The position numbers were made by a program, and so were the translations under genes. From NCBI GenBank assembly GCA_963737075.1, contig CAVTRI010000001.1, positions 62,001-126,000 of the forward strand: a stretch of 64,000 nt of DNA, given 5' to 3'. The notes below the pieces were generated by a model that worked only from the letters and a program-made list of their open reading frames with translations, did not search any database and was not told where the DNA came from. Source of the DNA: CAVTRI01 sp963737075. Lineage in GTDB: Bacteria > Actinomycetota > Acidimicrobiia > Acidimicrobiales > Palsa-688. Below, piece after piece: positions 59,507-64,000 of this stretch. The first letter of the stretch is position 1, and every line of letters starts with the position of its first letter.

Positions 59507-60181
59507 GTGAAAATGCTTTCGGCGTTCCGTCGACGCCCGCCAGCAGTCCCTGTTGGCACCTATACACAGTGGTCGTGGCCGCCGGCGCGCGCGGGCTACG
59601 ACGAAATGCACTGGGAGCTAGAGCCGCGCACCGACCCTTCCCCTGTGGGATATTTCTGGAGCCACCAGGTGGCGCTGGTAGGCGGGGAGGCCGCCTACTT
59701 CGGGCTGCAAACCCAAGGCTGGGAACCTACCGGGAAGATCGCTATCTTCTCGGTGTGGGGTGCGATCGACGCCGAGAGCCCCGAATACGCCGCCCCTTTC
59801 AGCGGCGAAGGCACCGGCATGACAGTGCGGATCCGTTACGAGTGGAAGCCCGGTCGACGCGAGCGTTTGGTCGTGCGACGAGACGGCGAGGCTTGGTGGA
59901 ACGCCGAGGTCGGTAACCGCCAGGTTGGCCGGATCCGGGTACACGCGCGATGGGGCGCATTAGCACCGGCGTCGATCATGTGGACCGAGCGGTATGCACC
60001 TCCTCTGCGCGCGTGCCACGAGCTCGGCCACGCCGAAGCCTGGTTCGGCACGCCAGTCGCCGATGGCGGTGTACGCCCGCCCGGTCATCACAGCTATCTT
60101 GCCGCCCACCGAGGCTGTCCCGGCTCCTCGGTAAGTGACCTGCATGGCGGTGTACTCCACGTCATGGGTGCCACCCTCTAG
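59507..60181 (+). CDS. hypothetical protein, DUF3472-like
   Basis: A 224-residue protein without signal peptide. TQWSWPPARAGYDEMHWELE, SHQVALVGGEAAYFGLQTQG and IRIRYEWKPG-like segments resemble DUF3472 beta-sandwich domains, whose function is unknown and may be carbohydrate binding. Residues after about 165 become proline- and glycine-rich and less family-like, so a late frameshift is possible. The stop shares CTAG with the convergent flavoprotein gene. Confidence 0.55.
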   Translation: MKMLSAFRRRPPAVPVGTYTQWSWPPARAGYDEMHWELEPRTDPSPVGYFWSHQVALVGGEAAYFGLQTQGWEPTGKIAIFSVWGAIDAESPEYAAPFSGEGTGMTVRIRYEWKPGRRERLVVRRDGEAWWNAEVGNRQVGRIRVHARWGALAPASIMWTERYAPPLRACHELGHAEAWFGTPVADGGVRPPGHHSYLAAHRGCPGSSVSDLHGGVLHVMGATL

Positions 60182-61413
60182 CACCTCGCGTCGGGGATCA
60201 GCCGAGCCAGGTCAACTTCTGGGTCTTCCAGTTGCGTTGGGTCGAGTTGTTGTTGGGAAGCGACGAGCTTGCCGATGGGCTCGGCGACGTCCCACACGTT
60301 CACGTTCATGCCGGCCGCCAGCCGGCCTTCCTTGAGCCAGAAGGCGATGAACTCGCGGGTTTCCGGGTCGCCGCGGAAGACGACCTGATCCCACTCGACG
60401 GCCAGGCCGGAGTATTCCATACCGACGTCGTACTGGTCAGAAAAGAAGTATGGGATCCGTTCGTAAGGCGTTTTGATGCCGAGCATGTTGCGCGCCGCCG
60501 CAGGTCCCTGGTTCAAGGCCGAGGACCAGTGCTCGAGGCGGACGCGTCGCTGCAGGACAGGATGCCAGGCGTTGGCGATGTCGCCAGCTGCGAAGACGTT
60601 GGGGGCGCTGGTCGCCAGCCATTCGTCGGTGAGGACCCCATTGTCGATCGTCAACCCGGCCTGCTCGGCCAGTTCGGTCCGGGGCGTGACTCCAACGCCG
60701 ACCACGACGAGGTCGGCGGCCAGTTCCTGACCGTCGGCGAGGACGACCTGTTCGACGTGATGCGCGCCTCTCAGTTCGGAGATCCCGACGCCCAGGTGCA
60801 TTTCGACGCCCTGGTCAGTGTGCACCTGGCGATAAAACCGCCCCAGCTCGGGACCGAGCACCCGCTCGAGGGGAAGCTGGGCCATTTCTACCATGGCCAC
60901 CTCGGTGCCCATTTGACGGGCGGACGCGGCAACCTCGCAGCCGATCCAGCCGGCTCCTATGACCACCAGGCGGTTCGCGGCCGTGATGGCCGCGCGCAGC
61001 CGGTCAGCGTCGGTCATCGTTCTCAGATATTGCACGCCCTCGAGGTGCCCACCTGGCACCGACAGCTGTCGGGGCGCGGCTCCGGTCGCCAGCAGGGCAG
61101 CGGCGTAGGGCACGTGCTCACCGGAGTCCAGGACGACCTCACTCGCGGGCGGGTTGAGCTCCGTGACCAGAGTCGATAGGCGGAGCTCGATGTCGTGTTC
61201 GTTGTAGAAGTTCGCGTCGTGCACGAAGGCGTTGTCCGCCCCGACCTCGCCCCGCAGGTACGCCTTCGACAGCGGCGGTCGCTCATACGGGCGGACCGCC
61301 TCCTGTCCTATGAGCACGACCCGACCGGTGAAGCGTTCCGCTCGCAGGGTTTCTGCGGCCTTGGCGCCCGCCAGGCTGGCGCCGACGATGACAAAGGTTC
61401 TTTCGTCGCTCAT
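60178..61413 (-). CDS. ferredoxin-reductase-type FAD-dependent NAD(P)H oxidoreductase
   Basis: A 411-residue flavoprotein of the rubredoxin/ferredoxin reductase family. FAD-binding VIVGASLAGAKAAETLR at the start, RPPLSKAYLRGE, NAD-binding VVIGAGWIGCEVAASARQMG and a second FAD motif NVFAAGDIANAWHP. It could supply electrons to oxygenases such as the P450. It starts 24 bases after the stop of the four-cysteine regulator gene, so the regulator and the flavoprotein form an operon. Redox control of this reductase is therefore likely. Confidence 0.88.
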   Translation of the reverse strand: MSDERTFVIVGASLAGAKAAETLRAERFTGRVVLIGQEAVRPYERPPLSKAYLRGEVGADNAFVHDANFYNEHDIELRLSTLVTELNPPASEVVLDSGEHVPYAAALLATGAAPRQLSVPGGHLEGVQYLRTMTDADRLRAAITAANRLVVIGAGWIGCEVAASARQMGTEVAMVEMAQLPLERVLGPELGRFYRQVHTDQGVEMHLGVGISELRGAHHVEQVVLADGQELAADLVVVGVGVTPRTELAEQAGLTIDNGVLTDEWLATSAPNVFAAGDIANAWHPVLQRRVRLEHWSSALNQGPAAARNMLGIKTPYERIPYFFSDQYDVGMEYSGLAVEWDQVVFRGDPETREFIAFWLKEGRLAAGMNVNVWDVAEPIGKLVASQQQLDPTQLEDPEVDLARLIPDARC

Positions 61414-61437
61414 GGGAAGTCCTTTCTTATTGCCTAT

Positions 61438-62178
61438 TCACATCGTTCGGCTCGTGTCATGACCGATGGTTACGCAGCAGCGACCCTCCGCCGGGGCGAG
61501 TCGCGGGCTGACAGTGCGAACACCCATCTCATCGAGCAAGGCACCGATCAGTGCCAGGTTCATCCTGCAGATCACGTCCGGTTCGAGCTGAGCGAGCGTC
61601 CGGAAGGGGCAGTTGCGCAGCACGTAGCCGTCGCCCATCGGTTGGGGAGCGAACCCACAGGAGTCCAGGGTGTCCACCGCCGCCGCGAGCGCCGCCCGGT
61701 TGCGACGCAAGTGAACCCCCCGAGGTCTGGCCGCGGCTCCGATGACACGTCCCGCTTCGGCGGCCTCCTCCTCCAGGGTTTGGCGGACCGGTCGACCGTC
61801 CTTCATGGCGGTAGCCACTGCTCGGGTGAGAACCAGGCCCGCCAGGTCGTAACGGCGCTCCGGCACGCTGACCGCGAATTCGGCCGTCGTCGGGCGGTAG
61901 AGCTTGGTGGGGCGGCCGGCGCCGGGGCCTCCTCGACCGGCAGGGCGCTGGTACTCGACTTGAAGCAGCCCGGCGTCGAGTAGCCGGTCAAGGTGGAATC
62001 GTGCGACGTGGTGGGCCACCCCGACTGCGGTCGCGGCCTGGTCCCGCCCGACCGGCGCGTCCTGAGCGACGACGTAGCGGTAGAGGGCGCGGCGGGTGGG
62101 GTCGTCCAGGGCGGCGATCGCGGTGACCGCGGCCTGCTGTTCGACGTCCGAATGCTCGTCGCCTGCGGGTGGGTCCAC
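61438..62178 (-). CDS. ArsR/SufR-like regulator with four-cysteine C-terminus
   Basis: A 246-residue winged-helix regulator: LDDPTRRALYRYVVAQDAPV and AVGVAHHVARFHLDRLLDAG form the DNA-binding domain, followed by GRPTKLYRP (wing). The C-terminus has NCPFRTLAQLEPDVICRMN and EGRCCVTI, an arrangement of conserved cysteines seen in SufR-like regulators that hold an iron-sulfur cluster. The start is uncertain: GTG 62178 has AGAGGA upstream; an ATG at 62232 also opens the frame. A palindrome at 62221-62238 lies just upstream of the favoured start and is a likely autoregulatory operator. Confidence 0.75.
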   Translation of the reverse strand: MDPPAGDEHSDVEQQAAVTAIAALDDPTRRALYRYVVAQDAPVGRDQAATAVGVAHHVARFHLDRLLDAGLLQVEYQRPAGRGGPGAGRPTKLYRPTTAEFAVSVPERRYDLAGLVLTRAVATAMKDGRPVRQTLEEEAAEAGRVIGAAARPRGVHLRRNRAALAAAVDTLDSCGFAPQPMGDGYVLRNCPFRTLAQLEPDVICRMNLALIGALLDEMGVRTVSPRLAPAEGRCCVTIGHDTSRTM

Positions 62179-62220
62179 GTGGCCTCGTCCTCTATGAGGG
62201 TCTTGAGCTTCTATATGAGA

Positions 62221-62238
62221 GTGTAGTATCATCTACAC
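62221..62238. promoter_or_regulatory. palindromic operator between regulator and transaldolase genes
   Basis: GTGTAG-TATCAT-CTACAC is a perfect 6-bp inverted repeat with a 6-base spacer. It lies 43 bases upstream of the regulator's GTG and 90 bases upstream of the transaldolase ATG, so it could control both. Confidence 0.5.
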
Positions 62239-62327
62239 GTCAAGTCCAGTCGCCCTCCGCCGGTCGACGCCGAGCGGTTGGCGTCCTTCACCGATGGAGA
62301 TGCGATGCGACGAAGGACCTACAGCCG

Positions 62328-63434
62328 ATGACCAAGCTTCAGCAGCTCTACGAAGAACAGGACCAAAGCCCGTGGCTGGACAATCTCAGCCGGCCCTATC
62401 TCAGAGACGGCACCCTCGCCCAGCTGATCGGGGACGGCATTCGGGGCGTCACGGCAAACCCGACGATCTTCGCCAAAGCGATCGAGGGCTCGGACGCCTA
62501 CGACGAGCAATTCGGCGGGCTTATTGGCGGCGGCTGCCCGACCGCTGACGCCTACTGGCGACTGGTCATCGACGACATCACCAACGCATCGAAACTCCTC
62601 CGCCCGGTCTTCGACTCCAGTCGCGGTCGAGACGGTTTCGTCTCCCTCGAAGTCGCCCCCGAGCTCGCCCACGACACTCAGGCCACCGTTGCCGCCGCCG
62701 GCGAGCTGCACGCGCGGATCAACCAGCCGAATCTGTTTGTCAAGATTCCCGCCACCCCCGAAGGGGTGCCCGCCATTCAGGCCATGGTCAGCGAAGGCCG
62801 CAACATCAACGTCACCTTGATCTTCTCCCTCACCCGTTATCAGCAGGTTGTGGAGGCTTATCTCACCGGGCTCGAACGGTTCGCCGGGCGCGGCGGCGAC
62901 CCGGCGACCGTGCACAGCGTCGCCTCCTTCTTCGTCAGCCGAGTGGACACCGAAGTAGACGGCAGGCTCGACAGACTCGGGACCGACGATGCCCACGCGC
63001 TGCGCGGACAAGCAGCCGTCGCCCAGGCCAAACTCGCCTATCGGCTCTTCCAGGAGCGATTCGCCGGGAGCCGCTGGCAGGCACTGGCCGACCGCGGTGC
63101 CCACCGGCAGCGACCCCTGTGGGCGTCGACGTCGATCAAGGACCCGACCTACCCCGACACCCTGTATGTAGACAGCCTCATCGGACCCGACACCATCAAC
63201 ACGCTCCCCGAAGCCACCATCGCCGCGTTCGAGGACCATGGCACAGTCGGCCGGACGATCGACACCGATATCGACTCTTGCGTCGAGGTCATGAACCAGC
63301 TCAACCGGCTTGGCATCGGTATGGACGACGTCGGCGACACCCTCGAACACGACGGTGTCGCCAGCTTTCATGCATCCTTCGCGCACGTGCTCGCCGCCCT
63401 CGAAGACAAAGCCGCCCGGCTGGCTCGGCGCTGA
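62328..63434 (+). CDS. tal: transaldolase
   Basis: A 368-residue class I aldolase of the pentose phosphate pathway, moving a dihydroxyacetone unit between sugar phosphates. The Schiff-base lysine is Lys139 in NLFVKIPATPEG. DGIRGVTANPTIFAKAI and EGRNINVTLIFSLTRYQQV, plus WASTSIKDPTYPDTLYV near the end, are diagnostic of the ~370-residue actinobacterial form. ATG 62328 has AAGGAC upstream. It stands apart from tkt, zwf or other pentose phosphate genes in this window. Confidence 0.92.
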   Translation: MTKLQQLYEEQDQSPWLDNLSRPYLRDGTLAQLIGDGIRGVTANPTIFAKAIEGSDAYDEQFGGLIGGGCPTADAYWRLVIDDITNASKLLRPVFDSSRGRDGFVSLEVAPELAHDTQATVAAAGELHARINQPNLFVKIPATPEGVPAIQAMVSEGRNINVTLIFSLTRYQQVVEAYLTGLERFAGRGGDPATVHSVASFFVSRVDTEVDGRLDRLGTDDAHALRGQAAVAQAKLAYRLFQERFAGSRWQALADRGAHRQRPLWASTSIKDPTYPDTLYVDSLIGPDTINTLPEATIAAFEDHGTVGRTIDTDIDSCVEVMNQLNRLGIGMDDVGDTLEHDGVASFHASFAHVLAALEDKAARLARR

Positions 63435-63462
63435 TGTCGCTCATCACGCCGTTCACGGTTGC

Positions 63463-63912
63463 CTATCCGGGCGACCGACGCGACTGACCCTCCAGCTCGG
63501 TGAGGCGGCGGCGCAGTTCGATCTCTTTGGCTCGCCGTTCGGTCACGTCGCGCAAGATGGCGCCCACATAGGCCACGGCATCCCCACTGCGGACGAGGAC
63601 GACGGTGAACTCGACGGAGATGGTACGGCCGTCACGGGTCACAGCCGGGACAGCCAACAGATCAGATGCCGCGTACTTGCTGGTCCCGGTGGCGATCGCA
63701 TGATGGAATGCATTCCAGTGCCGCTCGCGCAGCCTTTCCGGGATGATCAGGTCCAGGCTGGTGCCCAACGCGTCATGGTCCGAATATCCGAAGATCCGCT
63801 GCGCTCCCGTGTTCCAGTAGGTGACCAGACCGTTGACGTCGACCACGATGACGGCATCGGAGGCGGCGTCCACGACCTGCGCGAGGAGGTCAGCCACACC
63901 GGATGTCTCCAT
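63463..63912 (-). CDS. PAS-domain protein
   Basis: A ~149-residue protein consisting of one PAS domain: VVDAASDAVIVVDVNGLVTY, WNTGAQRIFGYSDHDALG, then VTRDGRTISVEFTVVLV and GAILRDVTERRAKEIELRRR, ending in a short coiled-coil helix. No kinase, cyclase or DNA-binding part follows, so it may act by docking to a partner. ATG 63912 is used; a TTG at 63933 would add seven residues. It is convergent with the transaldolase gene. Confidence 0.75.
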   Translation of the reverse strand: METSGVADLLAQVVDAASDAVIVVDVNGLVTYWNTGAQRIFGYSDHDALGTSLDLIIPERLRERHWNAFHHAIATGTSKYAASDLLAVPAVTRDGRTISVEFTVVLVRSGDAVAYVGAILRDVTERRAKEIELRRRLTELEGQSRRSPG

Positions 63913-63933
63913 TCCTCTGAGATTAGTGCCCAA

Positions 63934-64000
63934 GCAGAGACCATCCCGGAGGGGGCACCAGGCGCACGATGGGCCGGCGGGGGAACAATGTGGTGATGGA
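63934..64000. other. window end, nothing recognised
   Basis: The last 67 bases contain no identifiable feature; a gene on either strand may begin outside the window. Confidence 0.3.

Noticed and set aside
1..64000. CRISPR array
   Set aside because: No regularly spaced short repeats and no cas genes were seen.

Overview
The window is high-GC DNA from an actinobacterium (Actinomycetota). Supporting features are GAF-ANTAR and STAS regulators, F420-type luciferase-like oxidoreductases, a mycofactocin-type SDR, a DUF222/HNH remnant, DevR-type regulation and many GTG/TTG starts. An Acidimicrobiia-like soil lineage is plausible, but class cannot be fixed from this window. There is no rRNA, no CRISPR array, and one complete tRNA gene.

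Layout. 0-5.2 kb: remnants, then a leftward set encoding a fatty acid desaturase with a membrane protein, two GAF-ANTAR proteins and a STAS protein. 5.4-7.1 kb: eroded IS110, IS256 and tyrosine-integrase remnants beside tRNA-Arg(CCU). 7.19-14.02 kb: a 6.8 kb integrative element bounded by 40-bp direct repeats made of the 5' part of that tRNA. It carries an integrase, a small HTH protein, cargo and an IS110 copy. 14.4-20.8 kb: an alcohol dehydrogenase, a frameshifted F420 oxidoreductase, a DHDPS-like aldolase, and a TetR/MFS efflux pair with a readable promoter-operator. 21.1-22.6 kb: an ECF sigma factor fused in frame to a SAICAR-synthetase (PurC) domain. 23.4-27 kb: an ABC-F ATPase, a decayed lipoprotein gene and a methyltransferase.

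27.1-36.4 kb is the most coherent regulatory region. It holds an orphan cytochrome b6/subunit IV-like operon, universal stress proteins, pyridoxamine-oxidase-fold proteins, a STAS protein, a DevR-type response regulator, a two-TM protein and a PAS-GAF histidine kinase. A shared motif, roughly GGnCnTTCGGCCCT, lies upstream of most of these genes. It resembles a DosR/DevR dormancy box and suggests a local hypoxia/redox regulon.

36.6-57.1 kb encodes uptake by a branched-chain-amino-acid-type ABC transporter, including a triple LivH-LivM-LivF fusion, and a catabolic set. The set comprises two amidohydrolase-2 proteins, two D-aminoacylase-like amidohydrolases, a CitE-like lyase, an SDR, an F420 oxidoreductase, a TauD dioxygenase, an NTF2-like protein, a cyclase-family hydrolase, an aldehyde dehydrogenase, an acyl-CoA synthetase and a TetR regulator. 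The substrate is not evident. 57.1-64 kb adds an epoxide hydrolase, a P450, a ferredoxin-reductase-type flavoprotein with a four-cysteine regulator, a transaldolase and a PAS protein.

Several genes are interrupted by one or more frameshifts: the 665-1110 gene, YoaK, the 16 kb oxidoreductase, the 25 kb lipoprotein and the GNAT/ATP-grasp gene. Either this is a decaying accessory region or the assembly contains indel errors; the sequence alone does not decide between them.
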